From Pengzhenrongella sicca (GTDB lineage: Bacteria > Actinomycetota > Actinomycetes > Actinomycetales > Cellulomonadaceae), in the NCBI RefSeq assembly GCF_017569225.1, contig NZ_CP071868.1, forward strand, positions 3,038,001-3,102,000: a DNA stretch of 64,000 nucleotides, written 5' to 3'. Positions 1-9,114 of the stretch are shown piece after piece (position 1 is the stretch's first letter; every line of letters begins with the position of its first letter). Made by a program: the position numbers and the translations under genes. A model generated the notes under the pieces. It did no database searches. It saw only the letters and a program-made list of their open reading frames with translations, and was not told the origin of the DNA.

Positions 1-921
1 GTAGCCCTTGAAGTACCAGGCCATGTGCTTGCGCATCTCGCGCAGCGCCTTGGACTGCTCGCCGAAGTGCTCGACCATGAGCTCCGCGTGTCGGTGCACG
101 ACGGCGGCGACCTCGCGCACGCCGGGCCGCACGCGCACGTCCGAACCGGCGAACGCCGCGGCGAGGTCGGCGAACAGCCACGGCCGGCCCTGGCAGCCCC
201 GGCCGACGACGACGCCGTCGCACCCGGTCTGCGCGACCATCGCCACCGCGTCCTCGGCGGACCAGATGTCGCCGTTGCCGAGCACCGGGATGTCGGTGAC
301 GGCCTGCTTGAGGGCCGCGATCGCGGCCCAGTCGGCCGTGCCGGAGTAGTAGTCGGCCGCGGTCCGCGCGTGCAGCGCGACCGCCGCGATCCCGACGTCT
401 TGCGCGATCCGGCCCGCCTCGAGATAGGTGAGGTGGCCGTCGTCGATCCCCTTGCGCATCTTGAGGGTGACGGGCACGCCGAAGGGGGCGGCGGCGTCGA
501 CGGCGGAGCGCACGATCGAGGTGAACAGGTCCCGCTTCCAGGGCAGCACCGCCCCGCCGCCCTTGCGCGTGACCTTCGGGACGGGGCAGCCGAAGTTGAG
601 GTCGATGTGGTCGGCGCGGTCCTCGGACGCGATCATGTGTACCGCGGCGCCGACGGTCGCGGGGTCGACGCCGTAGATCTGCACCGAGCGGGGCCGCTCG
701 TCGGGCTCGTGCGCGATGATCCGCAGCGACTCCTCGCCGCGTTCGACGAGCGCGCGGGACGTGACCATCTCCGCGACGTACAGGCCGGCGCCGCTCTCGC
801 GGCACAGGCGCCGGAACGCGGCGTTAGTGACCCCGGCCATCGGCGCGAGCACGACGGGCGTGTCGACGGTCAGCGGGCCGATCCGCAGGGGCGGCAGCAG
901 TCGCGTGGAGGAAGCGGTCAC
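1..921 (-). CDS. dusB: tRNA-dihydrouridine synthase, DusB family (3' end outside window)
   Basis: Flavoenzyme that reduces uridine to dihydrouridine in the tRNA D-loop with FMN and NAD(P)H. 307 codons are visible; the C-terminal part, probably 70-80 residues, lies beyond the left edge. The N-terminus reads PPLRIGPLTVDTPVVLAPMAG, the typical Dus FMN-barrel start (APMAGVTNAAFR). The catalytic cysteine is in DLNFGCPVPK. A phosphate-binding stretch VVVGRGCQGRPW follows. The GTG at 921 is chosen because the Dus alignment begins a few residues later; the purine run GGGGGAG lies directly in front of it, which is unusually close. Dus next to glyQS is a common actinobacterial arrangement. Family confident; the exact Dus subtype is inferred. 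Confidence 0.9.
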   Translation of the reverse strand, partial: MTASSTRLLPPLRIGPLTVDTPVVLAPMAGVTNAAFRRLCRESGAGLYVAEMVTSRALVERGEESLRIIAHEPDERPRSVQIYGVDPATVGAAVHMIASEDRADHIDLNFGCPVPKVTRKGGGAVLPWKRDLFTSIVRSAVDAAAPFGVPVTLKMRKGIDDGHLTYLEAGRIAQDVGIAAVALHARTAADYYSGTADWAAIAALKQAVTDIPVLGNGDIWSAEDAVAMVAQTGCDGVVVGRGCQGRPWLFADLAAAFAGSDVRVRPGVREVAAVVHRHAELMVEHFGEQSKALREMRKHMAWYFKGY

Positions 922-967
922 TCCCCCAGTGTCGCGTACCGCCGCCGCCGGCGGTGAATCCCCTCGG

Positions 968-2353
968 TCAGCAGCCCAGGAGGCGGGCGCCGAGGTACTC
1001 GGCGACCTGGGTCAGGGCGACGCGCTCCTGCGCCATCGAGTCGCGGTGGCGGATCGTGACGGCCTGGTCGTCGAGCGTGTCGAAGTCGACCGTGATGCAG
1101 AACGGCGTGCCGATCTCGTCCTGGCGGCGGTACCGGCGGCCGATCGCGCCGGCGTCGTCGAACTCGACGTTCCAGTGCCCCCGCAGCTCGGCCGCGAGGT
1201 CGCGCGCCTTGGGTGACAGGGCCTCGTTCCGCGAGAGCGGGAGCACGGCGGCCTTGACCGGCGCCAGCCGCGGGTCGAGCTTGAGCACCGTGCGCACGTC
1301 GACGCCGCCCTTGGTGTTGGGCGCCTCGTCCTCGGTGTACGCCTCGACGAGGAACGCCATCAGCGAGCGCGTCAGGCCGGCGGCCGGCTCGATCACGTAC
1401 GGGACCCAGCGCTCGTTCTTGGCCTGGTCGAAGTACGACAGGTCGACGCCCGAGTGCTCGGTGTGCGTCTTGAGGTCGAAGTCGGTGCGGTTCGCGACGC
1501 CCTCGAGCTCGCCCCACTCGCTGCCCTGGAAGCCGAACCGGTACTCGATGTCGACCGTCCGCTTGGAGTAGTGCGACAGCTTCTCCTGCGGGTGCTCGAA
1601 GTGGCGCAGGTTCTCGGGCGAGATGCCCAGGCCCGTGTACCAGTCGGTGCGCGCGTCGATCCAGTACTGGTGCCACGTCTCGTCCGTGCCGGGCTCGACG
1701 AAGAACTCCATCTCCATCTGCTCGAACTCGCGCGTGCGGAAGATGAAGTTTCCGGGCGTGATCTCGTTGCGGAAGGACTTGCCGATCTGGCCGATGCCGA
1801 ACGGCGGCTTCTTGCGGCTCGTCGTCACGACGTTGGCGAAGTTCACGAAGATGCCCTGGGCCGTCTCGGGCCGCAGGTAGTGCAGGCCGGACTCCTCCTC
1901 GACGGGTCCGAGGTAGGTCTTGAGCATCATGTTGAAGTCGCGCGGCTCGGTCCAGGCGCCGCGCGTGCCGCAGTTCGGGCAGGCGATGTCGGCGATGCCG
2001 TTCTCGGGCTCGCGGCCCTTCTTCTCGGCGTAGCCCTCGATCAGGTGGTCCGCGCGGAAGCGCTTGTGGCAGCTCGTGCACTCGGTGAGCGGGTCGGTGA
2101 AGACCCCGACGTGCCCGGAGGCCTCCCACACCTTGCGGGGCAGGATGACCGAGGAGTCGAGCCCGACGATGTCGTCGCGGCTCGTGACCATCGTGCGCCA
2201 CCACTGCCGCTTGATGTTCTCCTTCAGCTCGACGCCGAGCGGACCGTAGTCCCAGGCGGACCGGGTGCCGCCGTAGATCTCTCCCGCGGGGAAGACGAAA
2301 CCACGGCGCTTGGCCAGGGAGATGACGGAGTCGAGACGAGAGGGCGCAGCCAC
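968..2353 (-). CDS. glyQS: Glycyl-tRNA synthetase (dimeric class II)
   Basis: Charges tRNA-Gly with glycine in the cytoplasm. 461 residues, normal for the alpha2 (not alpha2beta2) bacterial type. Seen: the family opening [20 protein letters not shown], the [16 protein letters not shown] motif, two CxxC pairs (CTSCHKRF and CPNCG) forming the zinc-like insertion, class II motif 2 around [19 protein letters not shown], and motif 3 [11 protein letters not shown] chose the GTG at 2353, giving MAAPSRLD, because AAGGTG lies about nine bases upstream and family members begin here; a GTG at 2365 would add four residues. 47 bp upstream of the dusB start on the same strand. Confidence 0.95.
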   Translation of the reverse strand: MAAPSRLDSVISLAKRRGFVFPAGEIYGGTRSAWDYGPLGVELKENIKRQWWRTMVTSRDDIVGLDSSVILPRKVWEASGHVGVFTDPLTECTSCHKRFRADHLIEGYAEKKGREPENGIADIACPNCGTRGAWTEPRDFNMMLKTYLGPVEEESGLHYLRPETAQGIFVNFANVVTTSRKKPPFGIGQIGKSFRNEITPGNFIFRTREFEQMEMEFFVEPGTDETWHQYWIDARTDWYTGLGISPENLRHFEHPQEKLSHYSKRTVDIEYRFGFQGSEWGELEGVANRTDFDLKTHTEHSGVDLSYFDQAKNERWVPYVIEPAAGLTRSLMAFLVEAYTEDEAPNTKGGVDVRTVLKLDPRLAPVKAAVLPLSRNEALSPKARDLAAELRGHWNVEFDDAGAIGRRYRRQDEIGTPFCITVDFDTLDDQAVTIRHRDSMAQERVALTQVAEYLGARLLGC

Positions 2354-2436
2354 GGAGATATTCACCTTCGGCAGGGGCCCCGCCTGGCTGGCGGGGGCGG
2401 ACGCACCAGGCTACCGGCGCGCGCCCCCGGCCGCCG

Positions 2437-3819
2437 TCAGGCCAGCGCGCCCATCGGGTCCCAGGCGGCGAGCGCGAGCGGCTCGACGGCCAGCGCGGCG
2501 CGGTAGGCGTCCGGCAGTGCCGACGTGCGCACCGCCACCTCGAAGACGTACTCGTCGAACCAGGAGTCCTCCATGGTGTAGAACCCCTTCTCGCCGCCCT
2601 CCTCGCCCCAGGAGTTCTCGACGCGCCAGCGGCGCGGGATCCCGTCGACGACATCGACGCCGGTGAGCAGCATCGCGTGCGTCATGAGCGACTCGCCGAA
2701 GCGCACCCGGTCCTCCTTGTCCATGGACAGCTCGGCGCCGTAGACGCCGTCCAGGTCGAGCAGGTCGGCCGCCCACAGGCCCTCCTTACGGAGCATCTGC
2801 TGGCTCACGTCGCAGCCGAACCACACCGGCTCGCCGCCGACGATCGCCTCCATCGCGAGGCGCTTCATGACCGAGATCTCGGCGTTGAGGTACAGCACAC
2901 GGTCGCCGCCGACGACGTTGCCGAGGTGCTCGATCGTGAGCGTGGCACCCTTCGGGTGCTCCGGGCGCGGGTCGTCGACGAGGCAGACGTACTCGCTCAC
3001 GGGGATGGTCACGTACTTCGCGAAGAACTCCTGGGGCGTGATCTCGCCGTCGCGGTGGAACTCGCCCGCGTCGTCGCGCCACTGCCAGTCGAACGACGAC
3101 GGCGGGGTGCCGAGATGGATCGCGAGGATCCGGTACGCGTCGGTGACGACCTGGGCGCGCGCGGCGTCGACGGCGGCCGGGGTCGCGCCGTCGGCGAGCA
3201 GCTCGCGCAGCGTCCGGGCGGCCCGGCGCAGCAGCGAGCGCAGGGATCGGTTGAGCACGGCGGTGTTGCCCGAGGACTCCGTCTCCGGCATGGCCTCCTT
3301 CGGCACGACGCCGTGCTTGAGGAACACGTTCGTGGCCATGTTCCACTGGCCGCCGTCGCCGACGACCTCGGCGAGCAGGAACGAGACGAGGCGGTCGTCG
3401 ACGGGCCGGTCGGCGGTCGCGACCATGTCGGCCAGGAAGTAGTTGACGCGCTCGAGCTTGTCCCAGAACATCGCGTGACTCTGGGAGAACTCGAACTGCT
3501 TGACGCCGAGCTCGGCGCGCGCGCCGAAGCGGAACAGGTTCAGGGCCGCGAACAGCCAGCAGCGCCCGGACTTCTTCTGGTTGGCGACGCCCCAGTCGTC
3601 GAGCCGGTGCGACATCGTGGTCGAGAGCGAGACCTGGCGGGCGTGGTTGACCGCGACCAGCTCGAGGCCCGCGCGCGTGACGGCGTTCTGCGTGCGCACT
3701 GCGGTCGGGTCGGCGGTGAACGCGGCGGCGAGGCCGCGCAGGACACCGGGGGTCAGCTCGGCCGCCGGCGAGCCTGCCGGCGCGCTGGTGACGTGGACCA
3801 CTGAGGACGTGCTCGTCAT
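2437..3819 (-). CDS. pepC: Aminopeptidase C (C1B family, bleomycin-hydrolase type)
   Basis: Cytosolic papain-fold aminopeptidase, usually a hexamer, that trims N-terminal residues from peptides. 460 residues, normal length. The catalytic cysteine is in NQKKSGRCWLFAALNLFR. The catalytic histidine is in LMTHAMLLTGV and the asparagine in RVENSWGEEGG, so the triad is complete. The frame stays open far upstream, but the protein family starts near the ATG at 3819 (MTSTSSVVHV), and residues before it are low-complexity translation of GC-rich DNA. Divergent from the GNAT-Nudix gene, with about 140 bp between them. Confidence 0.93.
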   Translation of the reverse strand: MTSTSSVVHVTSAPAGSPAAELTPGVLRGLAAAFTADPTAVRTQNAVTRAGLELVAVNHARQVSLSTTMSHRLDDWGVANQKKSGRCWLFAALNLFRFGARAELGVKQFEFSQSHAMFWDKLERVNYFLADMVATADRPVDDRLVSFLLAEVVGDGGQWNMATNVFLKHGVVPKEAMPETESSGNTAVLNRSLRSLLRRAARTLRELLADGATPAAVDAARAQVVTDAYRILAIHLGTPPSSFDWQWRDDAGEFHRDGEITPQEFFAKYVTIPVSEYVCLVDDPRPEHPKGATLTIEHLGNVVGGDRVLYLNAEISVMKRLAMEAIVGGEPVWFGCDVSQQMLRKEGLWAADLLDLDGVYGAELSMDKEDRVRFGESLMTHAMLLTGVDVVDGIPRRWRVENSWGEEGGEKGFYTMEDSWFDEYVFEVAVRTSALPDAYRAALAVEPLALAAWDPMGALA

Positions 3820-3960
3820 GGTGCTGCTCGATTCCCTTGCCGAAGTCAACGCTGTGCCGGGCACGACCTTAGCCGCGCACCCACGGGGCCCGCTGGCGCG
3901 GCGAGGCCGGCTCCGCCGCGCTGGGCCGCGCTGGGCCGCTGGCTGCGCCAGACTCGGGCG

Positions 3961-4899
3961 ATGACCTCGACGCCCCGCCACGACATCCGGGTGCGCCCGG
4001 TGGACCCGGCCGCCGCGCAGGTGCGGGCGCTCGTTCACGCCCACCTCGCGTTCGTGCACCGGCACAGCCCGCCGGAGGACGTGCACGCGCTCGAGGCGGA
4101 CGGGCTGGCGGGCGCGGACGTGTCGGTCTTCGGTGCGACGGCGGCCGACGGCGGCACGCTGCTCGGCATCGGCGCGTTGCGCGCGCTCGAGCCGGGGCAT
4201 GCGGAGCTCAAGTCGATGCACGTCGCCGAGGCGGCCCGCGGATGCGGCGTCGGGCGGGCGATCCTTACGCACCTCATCGCGACGGCCGGCACCCGTGGGG
4301 AGACCCGGATCAGCCTCGAGACCGGGTCGATGGCGGCCTTCGAGCCCGCGCGGGCGCTCTACGCCTCGGCCGGTTTCCGCCCGTGCGGGCCGTTCGGCGA
4401 GTACGTCTCGAGCCGACACAGCACGTTCCTGACGCTCGGGCTCCGCTTCCAGGTGGTGCCCGCCGCGTACGTCGTCTTTCGCCGCGCGGGCGACCGGGGC
4501 GAGGAGGTGCTGCTGCAGCTGCGCCGCGGCACCGGCTACCTCGACGAGCACTGGGCCTGCGCGGCGGCCGGTCACGTCGAGCAGGGCGAGTCCATGGTCG
4601 ACGCGGCGCGGCGCGAGACCCGGGAGGAGCTCGGCCTTGAGGTCGACCCGGCAGACCTCGAGCCGCTGTGCGGCATGCACCGGACCGGGCCGGGCGGCTG
4701 GATCGACCAGCGGGCCGACTTCTTCTTCGCGTGCCGGCGCTGGCGCGGGGAACCGCGGCTCGTCGAGCCCGACAAGGCCGCCGAGCTGCGCTGGTTCCCG
4801 CTCGACCAGCTGCCCGACCCCGTCGTGCCGCACGAGCTCGTGGTGCTCAGCTCGCTCACCACGGGCGGCCCTCCGCCGCTGCTGACGTACGGCTTCTAG
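3961..4899 (+). CDS. GNAT acetyltransferase fused to a Nudix hydrolase
   Basis: Two enzyme domains in one 312-residue chain. Residues about 8-160 form a GNAT domain: the acetyl-CoA loop is GCGVGRA near residue 95 and the late-strand motif is ALYASAGFRP. Residues about 165-300 form a Nudix domain with a full box (G204 to L226: GHVEQGE, then RRETREELGL) matching GX5EX7REUXEEXGU, with Thr in the first U position. The Nudix half should cleave a nucleoside-diphosphate-linked substrate and the GNAT half should acetylate an amine; the substrates are unknown. A CAGACT hexamer six bases before the ATG and no Shine-Dalgarno suggest a leaderless start. A nested palindrome starts seven bases after the stop. 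Confidence 0.88.
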   Translation: MTSTPRHDIRVRPVDPAAAQVRALVHAHLAFVHRHSPPEDVHALEADGLAGADVSVFGATAADGGTLLGIGALRALEPGHAELKSMHVAEAARGCGVGRAILTHLIATAGTRGETRISLETGSMAAFEPARALYASAGFRPCGPFGEYVSSRHSTFLTLGLRFQVVPAAYVVFRRAGDRGEEVLLQLRRGTGYLDEHWACAAAGHVEQGESMVDAARRETREELGLEVDPADLEPLCGMHRTGPGGWIDQRADFFFACRRWRGEPRLVEPDKAAELRWFPLDQLPDPVVPHELVVLSSLTTGGPPPLLTYGF

Positions 4900-4906
4900 C
4901 GGCGCC

Positions 4907-5014
4907 TGTGGGCGTTCGGCTCTCTGGCGCTCACGTGTGGGCGTTCGGTCCCCTCCGCCCCCCGGAAGGGGACCGAAGCTCCACACCCGCGGCGCTGACG
5001 AACGAAGGCCCACA
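4907..5014. repeat. Nested palindromic intergenic repeat, copy 1
   Basis: Four versions of the 13-mer TGTGGGCGTTCGG: two direct (4907-4919, 4936-4948), then two inverted (4973-4985, 5002-5014). Neighbouring direct units and neighbouring inverted units are each 29 bp apart, with 24 bp between the middle units. The inner pair extends into an 11 bp perfect stem (4944-4954 with 4967-4977), so the 3' end of the upstream gene could fold as a terminator-like hairpin, although no T-tract follows. A second 108 bp copy with identical spacing lies at 20487-20594, and 25 bases are identical between them (4934-4958 and 20514-20538). Confidence 0.8.
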
Positions 5015-5039
5015 TCCGTCGCCTCGCGCGTTCGTGGTT

Positions 5040-5076
5040 TTGACAATGATTCTCATTTCATTGAGAATCATCCTCA
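5040..5076 (+). promoter_or_regulatory. znuA promoter with two Zur-type boxes
   Basis: A perfect -35 TTGACA (5040-5045) is followed after 17 bp by GAGAAT (5063-5068) as -10, which puts the transcription start at or next to the znuA ATG at 5076. Two boxes match the Fur/Zur palindrome TGAnAATnATTnTCA: box 1 TGACAATGATTCTCA (5041-5055) is a full match and overlaps the -35; box 2 TGAGAATCATCCTCA (5062-5076) has one mismatch, covers the -10 and ends on the start codon. Their starts are 21 bp apart, two helical turns. Assignment to Zur rather than Fur or a manganese regulator rests on the zinc transporter downstream. Confidence 0.8.
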
Positions 5077-6038
5077 TGTACTCCACTCGCTCGTTCGCCC
5101 TGCCTGCGCTCGCGGCCGCGACCCTCGTGCTCGCCGGTTGCTCCACGACCGCCTCGGGGGACGCCGCCGACGGCGGGTCCGACGCGTCGGTGCAGGTGCT
5201 CGCGTCCTTCTACCCGCTGCAGTACGTCACCGAGCGCGTCGGCGGCGACCTCGTCGACGTGAGCTCCCTGACGCCGCCCGGCGCCGAGCCGCACGACGTC
5301 GAGCTCTCGCCCCGCCAGGTGCGCTCGGTCGGCGAGACGGATCTCGTGGTCTACCTGTCCGGGTTCCAGGCCGCGGTGGACGAGGCTGTCGCCGCGCGCG
5401 AGCCCGCCCACGTCGTCGACGCCGCCGACTCGGTCACGCTCGTCGAGAGCCACGACACCGCCGACCACGGCGCCGAGGACGGCGGCGCCGAGGAGCACGC
5501 CGCTGACGACGACGCGCACGGCGCTCTCGACCCGCACTTCTGGCTGGACCCGAGCCTGCTCGCGGACCTCGCCGCGCCGGTCGCCGCAGCGCTGACCGGG
5601 GCCGATCCCGCCCACGCCGACTCGTACACGGCGAACGCCGCGGCGCTCGAGGCCGACCTCGACGCGCTCGACGCGGAGTACGAGAGCGGCCTCGCGACGT
5701 GCGAGACCCGGGTCGTCGTGACCGCGCACCAGGCGTTCGGGTACCTCACCGCGCGGTACAGCCTCGAGCAGGTCGGCATCTCCGGGCTCGACCCCGACGC
5801 CGAGCCCTCCCCCGCCCGACTGAAGGAGATCGGCGACGTCGTCCGCGCCGAGGGCGTGACCACGATCTTCTCCGAGGAGCTCCTGAACCCGAAGGTGGCG
5901 CAGACGCTCGCGTCGGACCTCGGCATCGAGTCCGCCGTGCTCGACCCGGTCGAGAGCCTCGCGGACGCGAGCTCCGACTACCGTGGAGTCATGGAGCAGA
6001 ACCTCGTCACGCTGCGCGGCGCGCTCGGGTGCTCGTGA
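5076..6038 (+). CDS. znuA: Zinc ABC transporter substrate-binding lipoprotein
   Basis: Captures Zn(II) outside the membrane and passes it to the ZnuB channel. 320 residues. A lipobox LVLAGC places the lipidated cysteine at residue 22. Cluster A-I features: metal-ligand histidines in EPHDVELSP (H73), DPHFWLDP (H154) and VTAHQAFGYL (H218), with an acidic fourth ligand probably near E268 or D290. An acidic, His-rich loop (about residues 126-148, with HDTADHG and DDDAHG) lies just before H154, a hallmark of zinc rather than manganese binders. The ATG at 5076 is the first good start and probably leaderless. First gene of a four-gene operon. Confidence 0.93.
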   Translation: MYSTRSFALPALAAATLVLAGCSTTASGDAADGGSDASVQVLASFYPLQYVTERVGGDLVDVSSLTPPGAEPHDVELSPRQVRSVGETDLVVYLSGFQAAVDEAVAAREPAHVVDAADSVTLVESHDTADHGAEDGGAEEHAADDDAHGALDPHFWLDPSLLADLAAPVAAALTGADPAHADSYTANAAALEADLDALDAEYESGLATCETRVVVTAHQAFGYLTARYSLEQVGISGLDPDAEPSPARLKEIGDVVRAEGVTTIFSEELLNPKVAQTLASDLGIESAVLDPVESLADASSDYRGVMEQNLVTLRGALGCS

Positions 6039-6808
6039 CCCCGGCCGTCCGCGCCCGTGGCATCCGGGTCGTGCTGTCGGGGAACGCGATCCTGCGCGGC
6101 ATCGACCTCACGGTGCACGACGGCGAGGTCGTGGCCCTACTGGGGGCCAACGGGTCCGGCAAGTCGACCCTCGTGCGCGCCCTCGTTGGCGCGGTTCCGA
6201 TCGACGCCGGCGACATCGAGCTGCTGGGCCGCCCGCTGGGCCCCGGCGTCGAGTGGAGCCGGATCGGCTACGTCCCGCAGCGCGTCAGCGCCGCGACCGG
6301 CGTGCCGGCCACGGCCGGCGAGGTCGTCGCGTCCGGGCTCCTGCACGGCCGCCGCCTGCGCCCGCCGCGCCGGGCCGGCGCCGCCGTGACCGCCGCGCTG
6401 GGCCTCGTCGGGCTGTCCCACCATGGCGACCGCCCGGTCCGCGAGCTGTCCGGCGGCCAGCAGCAGCGCGTGCTCATCGCCCGTGCGCTCGTGCGCGACC
6501 CTGCCCTGCTCGTGCTCGACGAGCCCGTCGCCGGGGTCGACCTGCCCAGCCAGGAGGCCTTCGCCGCGACGCTCACCGACCTCACGGCCCGCGGGCGCAC
6601 CGTCCTGGTCGTGCTGCACGAGCTCGGCGCGCTCGCACCGCTCGTCCAGCGCGCCGTCGTGCTGCGCCACGGCATGGTCGTGCACGACGGCGCCCCGCCG
6701 CGGCCCACCCCCGAGCACGGCGACGCCGATCACGACCACGTGCACCCGCACGAGCCCGCCGAGCTGTCCGCCTCGAGCGACACCGCCGGGCTGAGGTGGG
6801 AGCCGTGA
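6035..6808 (+). CDS. znuC: Zinc ABC transporter ATP-binding protein
   Basis: ATPase subunit that powers ZnuB. 257 residues. Walker A GANGSGKST, Q-loop VPQR, signature LSGGQQQR, Walker B LLVLDEP and the switch histidine in VVLHELG are all present. The C-terminal tail is His/Asp-rich (HGDADHDHVHPHEP), a likely zinc-buffering or sensing extension. The GTG at 6035 overlaps the znuA stop by four bases; a GTG at 6029 is an alternative. Translationally coupled within the Zur-controlled operon. Confidence 0.92.
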   Translation: MTPAVRARGIRVVLSGNAILRGIDLTVHDGEVVALLGANGSGKSTLVRALVGAVPIDAGDIELLGRPLGPGVEWSRIGYVPQRVSAATGVPATAGEVVASGLLHGRRLRPPRRAGAAVTAALGLVGLSHHGDRPVRELSGGQQQRVLIARALVRDPALLVLDEPVAGVDLPSQEAFAATLTDLTARGRTVLVVLHELGALAPLVQRAVVLRHGMVVHDGAPPRPTPEHGDADHDHVHPHEPAELSASSDTAGLRWEP

Positions 6809-7704
6809 TCGAGGAGCTCACCGGCATGCTCGGGGACCCCCTGATGCAGCGAGCCCTGCTCGCGGCGCTGCTCGTCGGGCTCGCCGCGCCCGTGATCGGC
6901 ACGTACCTCGTCCAGCGGCGGCTCAGCCTCCTCGGCGACGGCATCGGGCACGTCGCGCTAACCGGCGTCGCGCTCGGCTGGCTGGTGAGCAACGTGATGG
7001 ACCTCGCGCCGCGGGACGTGCTCGCGGTGCCCGGCGCCGTCATCGCCGCGGTGATCGGCGCGGTCGTGATCGAGCTGGTCCGCGAGCGCGGGCGCACGAG
7101 CGGGGACGTGGCGCTCGCGCTCCTGTTCTACGGCGGCATCGCTGGCGGCGTGCTGCTCATCTCGCTCGCCGGCGGGACCAACGCCAACCTCATGGCCTAC
7201 CTGTTCGGCTCGATCTCGACCGTCTCGAGCGCCGACCTGTGGCTGACCGTCGTGCTCACCGCGCTCATCCTCGGCGTCGGGATCGGGCTGCGCACCGCGC
7301 TGTTCGCCGTCTGCCACGACGAGGAGTTCGCCCGCGCCGCCGGCCTGCCGGTGCGCGTGCTGAACATCACGATCGCGGTCATCGCCGCGCTCACCGTGAC
7401 GGTCTCGATGCGCGTGGTCGGGCTGCTGCTGGTCAGCGCGCTGATGATCGTGCCGGTCGCGGTGGCCCAGCTCGTGGCGAGCTCGTTCCGCCAGACCATG
7501 TACCTCGCGATGGGCATCGGGGTCACGGTCTGCGTGACCGGCCTGTCGATCACGTACTGGAACGACCTGTCCCCCGGCGCGACCATCGTGGTGCTCGCGA
7601 TCGGCGTGTACACCGTCGTGGCCCTCGCCCGCCCCCTCGTGCAGCGGGTGCGGCCGCACGACCCGCACCCCCAGGTGCCCGACGACGTCACGGTGGGTGC
7701 GTGA
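6805..7704 (+). CDS. znuB: Zinc ABC transporter permease
   Basis: Integral membrane channel of the ABC-3 family, 299 residues with about eight hydrophobic segments. Seen: the early motif LVQRRLSLLGDGIGHVALTG, conserved in ABC-3 permeases, and the coupling region CHDEEFARAAGLPV followed by further helices. Starts at a GTG overlapping the znuC stop (GTGA). The cytoplasmic tail ends in HDPHPQVP. Confidence 0.92.
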   Translation: MIEELTGMLGDPLMQRALLAALLVGLAAPVIGTYLVQRRLSLLGDGIGHVALTGVALGWLVSNVMDLAPRDVLAVPGAVIAAVIGAVVIELVRERGRTSGDVALALLFYGGIAGGVLLISLAGGTNANLMAYLFGSISTVSSADLWLTVVLTALILGVGIGLRTALFAVCHDEEFARAAGLPVRVLNITIAVIAALTVTVSMRVVGLLLVSALMIVPVAVAQLVASSFRQTMYLAMGIGVTVCVTGLSITYWNDLSPGATIVVLAIGVYTVVALARPLVQRVRPHDPHPQVPDDVTVGA

Positions 7705-8255
7705 ACGATGTCCCGGCCGTGCTCGGTCTCGATCGGCTGACCTTCCCGGCGCTCGTCGCGGCGCTGTTCGTCATCGTGCTGCTGCGCGCCCAGGCCACCT
7801 ATTGGCTGGGGCGCGCCGTCCGCTCGAGCACGGTGCGGCTGGGCCGCGGGCACCCGCCCACGGGCTGGTGGGGCCGGGTCGTGATGGCCGTCGAGCGTTG
7901 GTCGCGCAGTGCGGGCGGCCGGCGCGCGCTCGCGCTCGTACGCCGGTGGGGGGCACTGGCGGTCACGCTGAGCTTCTTCACGGTCGGCGTCCAGACCGCC
8001 GTCAACGCCGCGGCCGGGCTGTCCCGGATGCCGTTCGCGCGGTACCTGCTCGCCATGGCGCCCGGCTGCCTCGCATGGGCCCTGATCTACGCCACCGTGG
8101 GCTTCGCCGCGTTCTACGGCGCCGTCGCGCTCGCCGCCGGGTCGCCGTGGGCGCTCGCCGGCGCGGCCGCGCTGCTCGCCGCGGGCGTCGCCGCCCTCGC
8201 CGTCCGCCGACGTCGCCGGGTCGGGTCGGCCGCGGACGGCGGCGCGGCGGGCTGA
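7701..8255 (+). CDS. Small membrane protein with DedA/VTT-like features
   Basis: 184 residues with about four hydrophobic segments and a basic C-terminal tail (RRRRRV). The middle stretch, an arginine-flanked helix followed by AAGLSRMPFARYLLA and a tryptophan-containing helix, resembles the core of DedA/VTT (SNARE-associated) membrane proteins, but the protein is short for DedA and the match is by eye only. It starts at a GTG overlapping the znuB stop and so belongs to the zinc operon; a role in metal import or membrane homeostasis would be inference. Confidence 0.55.
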   Translation: MNDVPAVLGLDRLTFPALVAALFVIVLLRAQATYWLGRAVRSSTVRLGRGHPPTGWWGRVVMAVERWSRSAGGRRALALVRRWGALAVTLSFFTVGVQTAVNAAAGLSRMPFARYLLAMAPGCLAWALIYATVGFAAFYGAVALAAGSPWALAGAAALLAAGVAALAVRRRRRVGSAADGGAAG

Positions 8256-8268
8256 CGGTCGCGCGCGA

Positions 8269-9114
8269 TCACGCGCCGGCCGGGGCTCCCGGCGCCCCGG
8301 GCGCGTCGACGGCGCCGCCGTAGCGCCGGTTGCGCCCGGCGTACGTCTCCACGGCGCGCCACAGCGACCGCCGGTCGACGTCCGGCCAGTACTCGTCGAG
8401 GAAGACGAGCTCGGCGTACGCCGCCTGCCAGATCATGAAGTTCGACGTGCGCTGCTCGCCCGAGGTGCGCAGGAAGAGGTCGACGTCGGGCAGGTCGGGC
8501 TCGTCGAGGTAGGCCGCGACCGTGCGCTCGGAGATCTTCTCCGGGTTGAGCCGGCCCGCCGCGACCTCACGGCCGATCGCCTTCGCGGCGTCGGCGACCT
8601 CGGCCCGGCCGCCGTAGTTGACGCACATCGTGAGCGTGCACAGGTCGTTGCCGCGCGTGAGCTCCTCGGCCTCCTCGAGCTCGGCGATCACGGACCGCCA
8701 CAGCTTGGGCCGGCGCCCGGCCCACCGCACGCGCACGCCCCAGGCGTTCATCACGTCCCGCCGGCGGCGCAGCACGTCCCGGTTGAAGCCCATGAGGAAG
8801 CGCACCTCCTCGGGGGACCGCTTCCAGTTCTCGGTCGAGAACGCGTACGCCGAGACGTGCGTGACCCCGATCTCGATCGCACCCGCGACGACCTCGAGCA
8901 GCGACGCCTCCCCGGCCTCGTGCCCCGCCGTCCGCGGCAGGCCACGCGCGTTGGCCCACCGGCCGTTGCCGTCCATGACGATGGCCACGTGCTTCGGGAC
9001 GAACTCGAGCGGGATCGTCGGCGGACGAGCCCCGGACGGGTGGGGCGGCGGCGCGATGATCGCGCGCGCCCGCTCTGCCTGGGGTCCTGGGCTCGCGGCG
9101 CTCCGGCGGGCCAT
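8269..9114 (-). CDS. uppS: Isoprenyl (undecaprenyl) diphosphate synthase
   Basis: cis-Prenyltransferase that condenses isopentenyl diphosphate into the polyprenyl carrier used for wall synthesis. 281 residues. The catalytic aspartate is in [13 protein letters not shown]; other family blocks are [26 protein letters not shown] and [11 protein letters not shown]. The N-terminal 30 or so residues (proline-rich) precede the conserved core. The ATG at 9114 overlaps the recO stop (ATGA), so the two are co-translated. Actinobacteria often carry more than one such enzyme, so the exact chain length is not certain. Confidence 0.93.
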   Translation of the reverse strand: MARRSAASPGPQAERARAIIAPPPHPSGARPPTIPLEFVPKHVAIVMDGNGRWANARGLPRTAGHEAGEASLLEVVAGAIEIGVTHVSAYAFSTENWKRSPEEVRFLMGFNRDVLRRRRDVMNAWGVRVRWAGRRPKLWRSVIAELEEAEELTRGNDLCTLTMCVNYGGRAEVADAAKAIGREVAAGRLNPEKISERTVAAYLDEPDLPDVDLFLRTSGEQRTSNFMIWQAAYAELVFLDEYWPDVDRRSLWRAVETYAGRNRRYGGAVDAPGAPGAPAGA

